Position numbers and translations under genes: made by a program
Notes under the pieces: generated by a model
The model's database searches: none
What the model was told of the DNA's origin: nothing
The model's input: the letters and a program-made list of their open reading frames with translations, nothing else
Source of the DNA: Flavobacterium dankookense
Lineage (GTDB): Bacteria; Bacteroidota; Bacteroidia; Flavobacteriales; Flavobacteriaceae
Length of the DNA: 64,000 nucleotides
Assembly (NCBI RefSeq): GCF_004362665.1
Contig: NZ_SNXR01000014.1
Span: 349,030-413,029, forward strand
Reading direction: 5' to 3'
Part shown: one piece after another, positions 34,276 to 45,438 of the stretch
How positions within the stretch are numbered: position 1 is the first letter of the stretch
Layout of the letters: every line of letters begins with the position of its first letter

Positions 34276-37200
34276 TTAATTAACTATCACTTTTTTGGTG
34301 ACGTATATTCCGTTTTCAAGTTTTATTTTGACTATTAACGTTTGTTGCGTCGTTATATTTTCAATTTTATAATTCAAAGCGTTTATATCTTTTTTGGAAA
34401 GTATTTTTCTCCCTAGCATGTCAAAAACTTCTATTGCTGCTATATTTTCTTTGTTAGAATAGATGTCAACAACCAAATCATTTGTAGTTACAATTACTTG
34501 ATTAGATTCATCAAAATCGGAATTTCCTAAACTTTGATTATTATATCTAAGTGAGAATCTATTGTTGTGAATTCCTGTAGTAGTTACAAAAGTATAAGGT
34601 GAAGATTTTATATTATGAACGACATTTAAAAGTTTATCCTCTAAAAATATGTTTTCATAACTTTCGAATAAACCATCATAATTTTCTAAGGTGATTGTAA
34701 AATTTCCGGCTACATTTGACGAATAACCTAGCGGAATAACATCTTCATCTGAAAATGGTAACATTCTTCCTTGAATTGCTAAGTTTTGATTATTACAAAT
34801 GGAGTAAAAATTAATAATGTTTCCAGCACTAATTGTTGTTCCATCAAAATCTCTGTCTATATCATTTGTTCCGTTTTGAACATACCCAACAAGTGTTTGT
34901 TTGAAAGCACCTTGTGTATTTGTTAAATTCAACCAAAGTCTATGTCTCTCCAAACCTTGACTAGATTGAACAGTATTCTGATTTGAATTAGTTCTATAAA
35001 ACGTTGCATTATCAGTTGCAATTCGCATACTATTAATAAATGTTGCATTACCATTCGTTAAAGCTCTGACAAAAAATCCTTGTCCAGAGGCTATTTTCCC
35101 TAATGGATAAGTATTGTTAATTCCAGGATTTAATGCTGCTCTAGTTCCAACTCCACCAAATTTATTGTAAACAGCGTAATCATTTGCGGTATAATTTGAA
35201 GATGCCGACATTGGCGTATTGTGTGTCCAAAGGTAAATTGTTCCACCAATAACAGTTGTGTTTGCTGTTAAATCTAAAAAAGCATCTGCATCAATAGCTG
35301 ATGGATAAGGATTTCCAATAAGATTCCATTCGCTTACAGAATTAATAATTGGAGTTTGAATAAAACCGTTATTTATTGAACCAATAAATTCTGCATTGTA
35401 AGCTGTTGGTGTATTTCCAAAAGAGTCTGGTGCTCTTACAATATATCCTTTACCAGCAGACATTACAGATGTTCTAGCAGTCGGAACCCAATTACCAAGT
35501 GTTGGGCTAAATGCATAAAATCTATCTGCGGATGTTTGAGGAGATAAATTATACAATGTTTGTCCGCCTACAGGTGAAGACCAATAAGTATAGTCATACT
35601 CAATCATGTTTGTTGTAGTCCTTTTAACATTAATATTATTACCTGTATTGACTGCAAAATCATTTCTTTGTACTAAACTACCGCTATTTTCAATTATTAT
35701 ACTTCCTGCGTTATCTATATTACTTTCAATAACAGCAGAAGAATTAGATCCAATTGTTACTGCTTTTCCTGAAGCTATTTGGCATTTACAAGCTGTTAAA
35801 TTGCCATGAGTTATTGTTTGATAATTTTCGCCAATAATTGCTTTTACTGTGGATGTTGGTGTTCCGTCGCTCCAAGTCGTTCCATTCCAAGTCGATGTTA
35901 ACTCTCTTCTACCGTATAAAGTTACATTATCTATTGCCCAAACTTCTTGTCCGCTGTTTGAAATTATACTTAACCTTATTAGTAAATTTGAAATTTTTGG
36001 CAATCCTGTTATTACTAAATTACTATAACCTTCTGTAGTTTGATAATTTATTCCTGCCAATGGTGCATTAGAAGGGCTAAATGTTTGAACTAAATTTGTG
36101 CCTGTAAATACTTTTGTAGCTGATGCTATACCAGAATCAAAACTCCAAACTGAATTATTATTTCCAACAATTTGAACTTCATCAGACCAAGACAAACCGC
36201 CATTTGTACTGACTGAAGCAATCACTCTATCTAATGGTACAATTCCATCCATTCCGCCAGATGTATTTCCTGCAAAAGCTCCAATTTTTACATTTAACTG
36301 TACATCGCTAAAAGCTGAAGTATTAATTGCATTCATTATTATCCTTGCTGTTGCGCTATTACTTGCTTGGAAACTTCTTCCACCAATAAACTTATTTGTC
36401 AAACCTCCATCACCAGAAATTGCATACGCTGTTCCGTTGGTGACTGTTGTTATTCCTGTTGTAGTATAACCCCAAGTGGGAGTTACAGGTGTTGTTTCAA
36501 AATCTTGGATTGCAATAATTTCATTGGCACCGAAATCACAAGTTGTGTAATTAACTCCATATCCATTAATAGCAAACGTATATGGATTTTCATTTAAATC
36601 ATTATTTACAATTGATACAAGTGCATCTTTAAGACCAACACTTGAAGGATCGAATCTAATAGTAAAAGTTGTTGAAGCGCCAATTGCTAATGTTGCAGCT
36701 GGTGTTGTTAAAATGCTGTATTCACTTGCTGCTGGACCAGAGATAGTAATTGCTCCAATATTTAATGGAGATGTTCCATTATTTTGAATTGTAAATATTC
36801 TATCGTTTGTAGTTGCATTTATGTTTATAAAATCAAAAAAAGTATCGTTAACAAAAGTTGGAACTGTACTACCGCTAACTACTGGCTGTCCATTACCTGT
36901 AACATCCATTTCTGGAGAAATTCCTGTTCCTTGTATTAAGAATGTATATGGGTTTTCATTGCTATCATTATTAGCAATTGAAACCAACGCTGTTCTAATT
37001 CCTGGAGCAGTTGGATTAAAATTTATGGAAAATGTTCTAAAAAAACCAGGATTCATATTTGGTGTACTTGGAAAAGTAACTAGTGAAAAATCAGATGGGT
37101 TAGTTCCTCCAATAGTTATATAAGGACTAACCCCAGTTAATGTCAATACAGTTGTACCATCATTTTTTATTTTAAAATCTTTTGTTTGATTAGTAACACC

Positions 37201-38511
37201 AACTATTTGAGTAGCATAAAGAGTATTATTACCTAATAACGGTGTTAAACTTCCACTAGCAATTGGTCCAGTACCACCAGTATTTCCTGTTAGTGTAATT
37301 TCCGGAGTAGGATTAAATCCATAACCTCTAATGTGAAAAACATAAGGGTTTTCATTTGCATCATCACTATATATAAAAACAATTGCTCTTCTCAATCCAG
37401 CTACACTTGGATCAAACACAATGTTCAATTCATTATTACTAATTGCTCCACTAATAATTTCACTTATTGTTCCTGTTGGCGGTGAGCCTGCAGTTGGTAT
37501 AAAAATTGTAAAATCTTCTGGATTTAAACCTCCAATTACAACATTTGAAATTGTTAATGGCAAACCTCCAATATTCTGGATATTAAAAGTTTTTAATATT
37601 GTATTGTTCAATGTTGATAATGGCGAGCCTATTGGTGCAAACTCAGTTCCGTCAGCAACTCTTGGTGCTGTGTCATTATTTACTATAGTTAAACCAACAC
37701 CTGTAACATTAATCTCTGGAGCTGGTGCACCATATGTTCCAGTTATTTGTATATCATCAAGTCCAAACTCATCTCTTGTTCCTGTTCCGCTAACATCATC
37801 GCAACTCCATCTTATATAGTAAAATGCCCCAGGAGCAACATTTATTCCAGAAATCACAAAAGATCTTGAAGGTGAAACAGCCTCTTGAACCCATTCAAAT
37901 GGATCTGACAATTCTGGAGAAATAAAATCCATTGTTGGCTCTTCATTATATCCTATATTATCAAATGAGTGAGAAAAATTGAATGAATTTGACATGTCTC
38001 CATCATTTCTAAAAAATAAGTTATATGACACTTGTAATTGTGTCATATTTGATGTTCCATTGTTTCTTATTCTCAATGTTATTGAACCGGGAGCAAATTC
38101 TCCAGCTCCAGGTTGTATCATCAAAGTTGGGTTAGCAACAGTTGCTGGTAATTCTGTGAAAGCATAAATCCCAGTTGTGATTACACCCGAAGTAACTGAA
38201 CCTCGACCAAAAGAGTCTAAAGTTTGTGTTCCTCCAAAACCTAATGTTCCAAAAGTAAATCCTTGAACATCCCAAGCGTTAGAATTTAATCTACCTGCAA
38301 TTGTTGGGTTTGGAGAAAAACCATTTCCTGCGTATGCAGTACTTGGATTTGTTCCAACTGATGTTGGCATAGTGTTTGAGAAATTTATTAAAACACTTGG
38401 AACCGCATTAGTAATATTAACTTGGCTCATTCCAAAAAAAGGAATAAGGAAAAACAGAGAATATAAAAAGACTTTATATTCTCTTAATTGTATTTTTTTT
38501 GAGATAATCAT
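34276..38511 (-). CDS. Giant T9SS cargo protein with choice-of-anchor D repeats (1411 aa)
   Basis: A 1411-residue exported protein with an extended signal peptide that ends FLIPFFGMSQ. An N-terminal domain (about 30-260) resembles a lectin-like or jelly-roll fold. Then come three choice-of-anchor D / ASPM-like repeats at roughly 265-400, 403-532 and 533-655, each with the PEI/MDVTGNG start, IQN(I/N)G, FDPS and DDANENPY-type ends. A MAM-like segment (about 660-860) follows, and from about 870 a module with STWNGTTWSDGTP, DYTYWSSPV, WNLIGNPYPSAIDADAFL and KIASGQGFFVRAL. It ends with a T9SS type A-like sorting tail (VVDIYSNKENIAAIEVFDM to TKKVIVN). This is a surface-layer or adhesin-like protein, with no enzyme motif. 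Confidence 0.9.
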   Translation of the reverse strand: MIISKKIQLREYKVFLYSLFFLIPFFGMSQVNITNAVPSVLINFSNTMPTSVGTNPSTAYAGNGFSPNPTIAGRLNSNAWDVQGFTFGTLGFGGTQTLDSFGRGSVTSGVITTGIYAFTELPATVANPTLMIQPGAGEFAPGSITLRIRNNGTSNMTQLQVSYNLFFRNDGDMSNSFNFSHSFDNIGYNEEPTMDFISPELSDPFEWVQEAVSPSRSFVISGINVAPGAFYYIRWSCDDVSGTGTRDEFGLDDIQITGTYGAPAPEINVTGVGLTIVNNDTAPRVADGTEFAPIGSPLSTLNNTILKTFNIQNIGGLPLTISNVVIGGLNPEDFTIFIPTAGSPPTGTISEIISGAISNNELNIVFDPSVAGLRRAIVFIYSDDANENPYVFHIRGYGFNPTPEITLTGNTGGTGPIASGSLTPLLGNNTLYATQIVGVTNQTKDFKIKNDGTTVLTLTGVSPYITIGGTNPSDFSLVTFPSTPNMNPGFFRTFSINFNPTAPGIRTALVSIANNDSNENPYTFLIQGTGISPEMDVTGNGQPVVSGSTVPTFVNDTFFDFININATTNDRIFTIQNNGTSPLNIGAITISGPAASEYSILTTPAATLAIGASTTFTIRFDPSSVGLKDALVSIVNNDLNENPYTFAINGYGVNYTTCDFGANEIIAIQDFETTPVTPTWGYTTTGITTVTNGTAYAISGDGGLTNKFIGGRSFQASNSATARIIMNAINTSAFSDVQLNVKIGAFAGNTSGGMDGIVPLDRVIASVSTNGGLSWSDEVQIVGNNNSVWSFDSGIASATKVFTGTNLVQTFSPSNAPLAGINYQTTEGYSNLVITGLPKISNLLIRLSIISNSGQEVWAIDNVTLYGRRELTSTWNGTTWSDGTPTSTVKAIIGENYQTITHGNLTACKCQIASGKAVTIGSNSSAVIESNIDNAGSIIIENSGSLVQRNDFAVNTGNNINVKRTTTNMIEYDYTYWSSPVGGQTLYNLSPQTSADRFYAFSPTLGNWVPTARTSVMSAGKGYIVRAPDSFGNTPTAYNAEFIGSINNGFIQTPIINSVSEWNLIGNPYPSAIDADAFLDLTANTTVIGGTIYLWTHNTPMSASSNYTANDYAVYNKFGGVGTRAALNPGINNTYPLGKIASGQGFFVRALTNGNATFINSMRIATDNATFYRTNSNQNTVQSSQGLERHRLWLNLTNTQGAFKQTLVGYVQNGTNDIDRDFDGTTISAGNIINFYSICNNQNLAIQGRMLPFSDEDVIPLGYSSNVAGNFTITLENYDGLFESYENIFLEDKLLNVVHNIKSSPYTFVTTTGIHNNRFSLRYNNQSLGNSDFDESNQVIVTTNDLVVDIYSNKENIAAIEVFDMLGRKILSKKDINALNYKIENITTQQTLIVKIKLENGIYVTKKVIVN

Positions 38512-38638
38512 TATTTTGCTTCTTTGACAAGATTTTTCGAAATTACAAAATAATCATTTACAACGATTTAAAATCATATAATAATCTGTTATCTAGCCTA
38601 TTTAACCGATAATTTACAGAATAATTTTAACGTTTTAA

Positions 38639-41600
38639 CTACAATACTATTTTTTTCGTAACAATTTGTCCATTTTGCAATTTAATCTTTACTATTAATG
38701 ATTGATTGCTAGATGAAACATTAGTTATGATAAGATCTTTGTTTTGAATATCTTTCGAATAATATAATTGCCTTCCAAGCACATCATATATAGTAACTTG
38801 ATCTAAGTTTTCGAGATATGATTTTATAGTCAAATCTCTATCATTAGAAGCAACAACAACACTATTTTTAATGTTTTCGAAGTTCTGATTATCTAGTGAA
38901 TTTGTTGTATATCTTATAACGAATCTATCATCAAAAGTTCCTTTTATTGATGTGAAATGATAAGGGTTTTCTTTTAAATTATGAATAATTCCTATATTTT
39001 TATCTTCTAAATATATTGTAATATCTTCATCAAAAATCCCATCTGTTTTCTTTATAGCAATGGTATGATTTCCTGCTTGAGCAATATTTAATCCCATTGG
39101 AACTTTGTCATTATAATCAAATGGCAATGCTCTTCCTTGAATTATGAATTTTTTATCTTCAATCAACGAATATAAACTTACTTTTCCACGAGGTGCAAAA
39201 AAGCAATCATACGGATTGTCTATTCCCATCGTCGCATTAGTAGCATATCCTAAAAGTGTTGTGTCAATTTCGCCTGAAGCATCATTAAAAATATCCAACC
39301 AAATTCTACTTTTCTCTACTATATTTCCAACAACTGATGATGCTTCAGGATTTAATGTTCTATAAAATCTTGAATTATCAAATACTTCATTAGAATTTGA
39401 AACTGAACCAAATCGCAAGCTATTATTAAACAACAAATCTGTTCTGTAGACATCTGGAGAAGAAGATAGTAACGTCCCAGCTGAATGGAGCATATTAACC
39501 ATGAATCCTTGACCAGAAGCAATTTTTCCTGTAAACCATGGATCTGTTGAACCCATACTATTGTACATCAAATAATCAGGTAAATAATTGTAACCAAAAT
39601 TATAATAGTATGGATCTGGATTTTCAGAAAGACCTAAACCATGTTTCCAAATCCAAATGGCTGGAAAAACTTTAGTATTATTTAATGCTAAAAATTTCAA
39701 AGCATCAATCGCTGAAGGATATGGATTTCCTACAAGATTCCAGTTATCATCCAGTCTTGTAACAGTTATATTATTAGAGTTTAAATAATCAGCTCCGTCA
39801 AAATCTCCTCTTTTAATTTCATTCAAAATCAAACCATTGTTTGGCGCTTGATTTCTAAATGTATGTGTAACTGGAGTTGCAGCTGCAAAACCGTTAAAAG
39901 TTCTTGCTATGTAACCCTTTCCAGGTGTCATTGTTCCAGATGCAGGATTCCAATTGCCCATTGTTCCATTAGAATTAACCACAGTTGGATTCCATAAATA
40001 ACGAAATCCAGCTGGAATTCCATTTACATTATAATTCATCAAAGGCGAACTCCAATAAACATAATCAATATCTTTTGCGGTATATGTTCGTCTTACTTGA
40101 AACCTATTTGCAGTAGTATAATCACCATTATTTGTAACTCCGTCATTTACTTGAATTAATTGCGCATCATCTTCGATAAGGATACTACCATTATTTGTTA
40201 ATTGATTGTCAACTCTAACATAATCACCACTTGCAGCAGTTAGAGTTCTTGCAGCTGAAACTGTTAAATTTCCGGTAGCCATTAAATCATTAGAAGCTGA
40301 TGTATTAAAATTATTATCCAAAATAACATTATAAAAACTCTCAGTTCCCAAAGGTGTGACTGCATTGATTGTTTGAGTAGCTGTTCCTACAAAATGAACC
40401 GTTCCATTTCCTTCGTTAAATGCATCATTGTTTTTATTATTTATCCAATTTCCATACAAATACAATTGCCCGTCAGGAGTAGAAGTATTTCCATCATTCA
40501 TATCTAATGCATTATCCGCAGCACTGTTTGTAATTGTTAAATTACCGTGAACTTCTAGTTTATTATCTAAATTATTTCCTTCTATTTTTACTTTTTCACC
40601 TGAAATAGTCAGGTTTCTTGCTTTGGCTATATATCCAGAATAAATGGCCAATGGTGCATTTTCGTCGATGGAAGCTTCTCTATCATAGCTTGTGTCGGCA
40701 ACAAGTACATCAATTGTTTCATCAGGGACAATTAAGGTTTCCCAATTTTCACAATCAAACCAATTGGTATCTTTTCTTCCGCTCCATTTTCCGTTTACAT
40801 AAATATCAGTATCTAATTCTACTAGATTACAACCTGCTTTAAAATCATATCCTCCAGCGTTGAACGTAGTATTGTTCGAATAGGAATCCCAGTTTAATTG
40901 ATTATTTATTAAAGCAATCCAATCAAATTTTCCATTTGTTGTTGTTGTAAAATCAGGATTTACTGGATCATCAAACTTTACAAATCCATCACCTGTTGGT
41001 GCAATTGTACTAAAACATTCCATTCCAGGAAATAAAGTTGACCATCTAGTATCTTCACTTGTGCCACCTGGAACAGTATTCCATCCGCTTTCTGTCCAAC
41101 CATATAAAACATTTCCTGTATATGTTGAAGTGTGTGCTGTATTATTTGTCCAAACGCCACCTTGCATAAACCAAACATCATCATCTGAATTTAAATTAAA
41201 ACCTGAACCACCAATTCCTGATTTAGTCCAGTTTGCGTCTATAGAACCACAGGTGTAAACGTTAAAATGTGATCCAAGTGTGGCATTTGCAGTAGTTGTT
41301 TCGATTGTAATAATTGTTCCTTTTGGCAATGTACTTCCTGTTCTGGTTAGCACGATTACACCTTCTGTTCCACCCCAAAGATTTGCAAATTGTCTTTCAT
41401 ATCCATTATCGGTAATGAATAATGTTGTTCCCGGCAGTAAATCTCTAAAACACACAAAACTAATTAAATCTGTTCCAGATGCAATTTCAGTATTTGTATT
41501 TACTGCTAATACCGCCAAATCACCAGGACTTAATATTGTTACTGTTGATATATCAAATAAAGTACTTGTGCCTGGCGTTAGAACTGGACCTGTTGATGTA

Positions 41601-44600
41601 GCAATTAAATTAAAATCTGTTCCTGTAACCGTATGAATAATACCTGAAAATGTTGCTTGACCTAAAACAGCTGTAACTGGTGTAACAGCATTCATTGTTC
41701 CAGTACTTGTTAATGAAACTGTACCTAAAAATTGTCTGTCTCTGTTTCCACATGCATCAGTTCCTGTTACTACAACATTAGTCATTCCCGTACTAACGCC
41801 TGTAGTAATTGGTTGGGTTGTAAACGATAATTGAGTTGCAAGAATATTGATTGCATTTCTTCCATCTGTTGAAGATTGAGCCGCAAAAGTAGTTTTCCCA
41901 GATCCTGCAGGACTCAAAGTTAAATTGGGATTACTTATCGTAAAAACGAAATCGTCACCATCAATAGCACCAACGCCAAGCGGACATCTCAATGTTAAAC
42001 GGAGCGCAAGTAACACAGAATTATTATCTGCAGCAACTACATTCATTCCTGTAAATGATACTTGATTTGTAGACACAACTCCGTAGGCAACAATAGCCGA
42101 AGTTACTGTATTAACCAATACGATGTCTTGAATAGTTTCGTCCCAGTTTCCTATTGCATCACCAGCAGCTTGGGTTAACACTAATCCTGTCATAGTTGTA
42201 GGTAATGCGTCAGCATCGCCTGTTGCGCCACCATCTCGTAGATTAAATCGCCACACTTCTACTCCATCGGTAATTGTAGAAATTGTTCCAATATTGGTGC
42301 TAGAAATTGTTGTCGGTTCAGAAGCAGTTACTCTTAATATATCCGATAAATTACTTCCCGTTCCTGTTCCTGTGAAATTAATAGTATATGATGCTTCATC
42401 GCTATCGTTAGTAGTAAACGTTATACTACCAGAAAACGGACCTGCTAAAGTTGGAGCAAATTGAATTGTAAAAGTAGCTGTACCTGAGCTTCCAATTGTT
42501 ACATTGTAAGTGAAAGGTGCTGATGAAATGCTAAATGGCGCAACAACTGCGGTATTAGCAAATAACAACAAATTTCTGTTTCCTAAATTTTCAATAGTAA
42601 ATGTTGCTGACGCATTAGAACCAGCTGAAACATTACCAAAAGCATACGTACTTCCTGTTGGATATGGTGTTGCTGCAACTCTAACATTAATTTCTTGATC
42701 TCTAAAACCTCCACTGAAATGGTTTACGGTTGGCAATGTTGTTACTCCACCATATGTTAGTGTGTTAGAACCTAATGGCGAACCCATTGGTGACCAAGTT
42801 GTTCCATTCCATTGTTGAGACTGGCTTACTGTTTCTGATCCATTCACATCTGCTGGCAAATAATTACCTGTAAAAGTATAATTAGGCGCCGTAATTCCTG
42901 TACTTGTAACAGACCAATATCTTGAAATGAAATTTGGAATTGGAATTACAGTAATCATATTTGGATGTTTACTATCATTCACCGACATTCCTAAAAAAGC
43001 ACCTGTAAAAGTTCCTGCTGAAAAATTTACTGTTGCAGGAGAATATTCCATCGTTCCTGTTTTATCTCCAATTGGGAAAGTGAACGAACCTGCTGCTGTA
43101 TATCCTCTTCGTAATATTCCTCCAAAAGCATTGTCGGCAATGAAATAATTACTTGAAGAAGCACCTGTTAAAGTTGTCGTAGCATTTAATGTAAACGTTT
43201 GTACATCTAAATCAACAATTCCGGCTGTTAAATTCATAGCAGTTGCAACAGTTAACTGCGAACCCATAACACAAGCTATTGCTCCAGTTGTTCTATTTAC
43301 TGTAAATGTTCCTAAAGTTTGTTGTGCTGCTGTTCCGCTGAACGCTAGATTACCTATACTTCCTGTTCCAAGCAAAGTTAAACTTGAAGTTGCTGAACCT
43401 CTAAAAGTTCCGCCACCAGTTATAGTATTTGCGACGCCTGCAGTTCCAATAGTTAAACTTCTTGAGTTGATATCAAAAATATCAGAAGCACTGTTGAACG
43501 TTATTGCATTTCCGCCAAGTGGTGCTGATATAGTTAAATTTGTTCCAGCTCCAGTCAATTGAATTCCTACTGATGCTGGTTGATATACAATATAAGGAAT
43601 GGTTAATGCTGTTCCAGAAATTAGCTGTAAAGCTGATGTACTCGTGAAATAAACTCTTCTATTATTTCCGTTAAAAATACCATTCGGAGCAGTAACTGTC
43701 ATATTACCTCCAACTTTTAAATCATCGCCTACAGCTTGTCCTAATGTTAAAGTTCCAGCTGTCAAAACAATATTTCCTCCAATAACCAATTCACCACCAG
43801 CTGAAACACTTCCATAATTCATGTGTAAAGCTGCTGTAGCATTAGATATTGTTAAAGTTCCAGCAATAGCTTTTACTCCAACAGCTCCAGAAGCAGCGCC
43901 ATTTATATAATCTAAAACGGTGTTTGCAGTTGGGATAGTAACATTGTTAGGATAACCAGGCGTAACTCCAATCGTTCCAATTCCGCTTGCATTCCATTCA
44001 AAACTTCTTCCGTATAAACCTCCAGACCTGTATTCTAAAGTTGAACTACTTCCATAAATTGGTCCATTGGTATCAATATTTCCTCCAGCATTAATTCGTA
44101 AAGTTCCTTCAACTCGTAACGAATTTGGAAGATTAACATCCAATTCTGATGAAACTTGCAATAAACCTAAAACAGGTCCAACTGCTATGTCCAATCTCGT
44201 TGGCGAATTTGCAGAAACGGTTACGTTATACGGCGGATTTGCAACGGGCCAAAACGCCTGCGGACCATTAATTCCATAGACAGTGCTATTTGCATGATTC
44301 ATATTCAATGTACTCGCAACGCCATAAACAAATGAATTTCCTGTGGCAAAACCACCAGCATTTATTCTAAAAGTTCCATTGACTGTTGTAGTTCCATTAT
44401 TGGTGTAAGTCATTCCTGTTTGAAGCGTTCCTCCAAGTTCTACTGTAGTTGTTGTCCCTAAATTTCTTGTGCTGTATGCTGCATCATTAACCGTAACGGT
44501 ATGACCCGATTTAATAATTGCATTATCAGAACTTGTAGGAATAACACCTCCAACCCATGTAGTTGTCAAATTCCAATTTTGTGTTACACCCGAGCTTTCT

Positions 44601-45193
44601 ATACCTGTGATTACTGGCGTAACTGTTCCATTTACAATTATATCATTTCCGGTTCCATCTCCTATACCTCCAGATCCTGCAACAGCATCTTCAGCATACA
44701 TATAAACTCTGTAAGTTACAGCTGATGTTGAATTTGCTTGAGAAAACGTAAATGTAAATGTTTGAGTTGTAGTATTATCTGTAATTGTATATTGAGTGTC
44801 TAAATTGGCGGCATATCCATCAAGAGAATTTCTTAATGCTATTGCGCTCGGACCAGAAGCAGATCTTTGCAATTGAATAAATACTGAAGAAACCGAGAAT
44901 TGAAAACCTGAATTTGGAGTTACAGTAAATTCCATGTAATCATTCCCAGCAACTGCATTAGCTATCGAAGTAGCTGCCCATGTAGTTGCATTAAACCTTC
45001 CTCCATTTGCACTTGCCGTTAACCCTGCACCTCTTGTTATGGTTGAAGTGGTTAGATTTGCATTGTTAAAATTGGAAACCGCAGTTGCTTCTGCTCCGCC
45101 AAGAGCAGCGAATTCAAATGTTAAGATTTGTCCATACGAACATACATTAACAAAAATCAAAGCAACAATAACGAGTAATTTTTTCATTTTCAT
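38639..45193 (-). CDS. Giant T9SS cargo protein (2184 aa), paralogous C-terminus
   Basis: A 2184-residue exported protein with signal peptide MKMKKLLVIVALIFVNVCSYGQ. The first third is Ser/Thr/Gly-rich beta-helix-like repeats (TLTLGQAVGDDLKVGGNMTV style). A choice-of-anchor D domain (AFGNVSAGSNASATFTIENL to SYTINFTGTG) lies near residues 890-975, then Ig-like segments and a lamin-tail-like region (LAVLAVNTNTEIASGTDLIS). From about residue 1460 the protein parallels the downstream 1411-aa protein (NGKWSGRKDTNWFDCENWE, DYVYWSSPL, WNLVGNPYPSAIDALKFL, KIASGQGFMVNM). It ends in a similar tail (LTIKSYLENLDQVTIYD to KKIVL). Likely surface adhesin. The two genes are adjacent, co-oriented, 127 bases apart. 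Confidence 0.9.
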   Translation of the reverse strand: MKMKKLLVIVALIFVNVCSYGQILTFEFAALGGAEATAVSNFNNANLTTSTITRGAGLTASANGGRFNATTWAATSIANAVAGNDYMEFTVTPNSGFQFSVSSVFIQLQRSASGPSAIALRNSLDGYAANLDTQYTITDNTTTQTFTFTFSQANSTSAVTYRVYMYAEDAVAGSGGIGDGTGNDIIVNGTVTPVITGIESSGVTQNWNLTTTWVGGVIPTSSDNAIIKSGHTVTVNDAAYSTRNLGTTTTVELGGTLQTGMTYTNNGTTTVNGTFRINAGGFATGNSFVYGVASTLNMNHANSTVYGINGPQAFWPVANPPYNVTVSANSPTRLDIAVGPVLGLLQVSSELDVNLPNSLRVEGTLRINAGGNIDTNGPIYGSSSTLEYRSGGLYGRSFEWNASGIGTIGVTPGYPNNVTIPTANTVLDYINGAASGAVGVKAIAGTLTISNATAALHMNYGSVSAGGELVIGGNIVLTAGTLTLGQAVGDDLKVGGNMTVTAPNGIFNGNNRRVYFTSTSALQLISGTALTIPYIVYQPASVGIQLTGAGTNLTISAPLGGNAITFNSASDIFDINSRSLTIGTAGVANTITGGGTFRGSATSSLTLLGTGSIGNLAFSGTAAQQTLGTFTVNRTTGAIACVMGSQLTVATAMNLTAGIVDLDVQTFTLNATTTLTGASSSNYFIADNAFGGILRRGYTAAGSFTFPIGDKTGTMEYSPATVNFSAGTFTGAFLGMSVNDSKHPNMITVIPIPNFISRYWSVTSTGITAPNYTFTGNYLPADVNGSETVSQSQQWNGTTWSPMGSPLGSNTLTYGGVTTLPTVNHFSGGFRDQEINVRVAATPYPTGSTYAFGNVSAGSNASATFTIENLGNRNLLLFANTAVVAPFSISSAPFTYNVTIGSSGTATFTIQFAPTLAGPFSGSITFTTNDSDEASYTINFTGTGTGSNLSDILRVTASEPTTISSTNIGTISTITDGVEVWRFNLRDGGATGDADALPTTMTGLVLTQAAGDAIGNWDETIQDIVLVNTVTSAIVAYGVVSTNQVSFTGMNVVAADNNSVLLALRLTLRCPLGVGAIDGDDFVFTISNPNLTLSPAGSGKTTFAAQSSTDGRNAINILATQLSFTTQPITTGVSTGMTNVVVTGTDACGNRDRQFLGTVSLTSTGTMNAVTPVTAVLGQATFSGIIHTVTGTDFNLIATSTGPVLTPGTSTLFDISTVTILSPGDLAVLAVNTNTEIASGTDLISFVCFRDLLPGTTLFITDNGYERQFANLWGGTEGVIVLTRTGSTLPKGTIITIETTTANATLGSHFNVYTCGSIDANWTKSGIGGSGFNLNSDDDVWFMQGGVWTNNTAHTSTYTGNVLYGWTESGWNTVPGGTSEDTRWSTLFPGMECFSTIAPTGDGFVKFDDPVNPDFTTTTNGKFDWIALINNQLNWDSYSNNTTFNAGGYDFKAGCNLVELDTDIYVNGKWSGRKDTNWFDCENWETLIVPDETIDVLVADTSYDREASIDENAPLAIYSGYIAKARNLTISGEKVKIEGNNLDNKLEVHGNLTITNSAADNALDMNDGNTSTPDGQLYLYGNWINNKNNDAFNEGNGTVHFVGTATQTINAVTPLGTESFYNVILDNNFNTSASNDLMATGNLTVSAARTLTAASGDYVRVDNQLTNNGSILIEDDAQLIQVNDGVTNNGDYTTANRFQVRRTYTAKDIDYVYWSSPLMNYNVNGIPAGFRYLWNPTVVNSNGTMGNWNPASGTMTPGKGYIARTFNGFAAATPVTHTFRNQAPNNGLILNEIKRGDFDGADYLNSNNITVTRLDDNWNLVGNPYPSAIDALKFLALNNTKVFPAIWIWKHGLGLSENPDPYYYNFGYNYLPDYLMYNSMGSTDPWFTGKIASGQGFMVNMLHSAGTLLSSSPDVYRTDLLFNNSLRFGSVSNSNEVFDNSRFYRTLNPEASSVVGNIVEKSRIWLDIFNDASGEIDTTLLGYATNATMGIDNPYDCFFAPRGKVSLYSLIEDKKFIIQGRALPFDYNDKVPMGLNIAQAGNHTIAIKKTDGIFDEDITIYLEDKNIGIIHNLKENPYHFTSIKGTFDDRFVIRYTTNSLDNQNFENIKNSVVVASNDRDLTIKSYLENLDQVTIYDVLGRQLYYSKDIQNKDLIITNVSSSNQSLIVKIKLQNGQIVTKKIVL

Positions 45194-45401
45194 AAAAATG
45201 AGATATATAAATTAAATTCCATAGCCGAATTTAGGGCACAAAAAAAGGTCAAGCGATATTTAGCAGAAATTGGGACTACAAAATTAAGTCTAATTTACTA
45301 AATTCCAAGTGTTTTGTCTTAAGAAATCATCAAATTATTGTATTTTTTATTAACAATAAAATAATGAATTGATGTGTTAATGTTGTGGTTTTAATTACAA
45401 T

Positions 45402-45434
45402 AAAAAAAGAGAACTTATTTTCGTTCTCTTTTTT
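45402..45434 (-). terminator. Terminator after enoyl-CoA hydratase gene
   Basis: AAAAAAGAGAAC pairs with GTTCTCTTTTTT around TTATTTTC, directly after the minus-strand hydratase stop. The rest of the gap 45194-45401 is A+T-rich and shows nothing else. Confidence 0.85.
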
Positions 45435-45438
45435 CTAT

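Noticed and set aside
37421..37819. 132-residue plus-strand ORF (and others of the kind at 41280-41636 and 1209-1595)
   Set aside because: These are antisense frames of Thr/Asn/Gly-rich repeat proteins, which stay open by composition alone.
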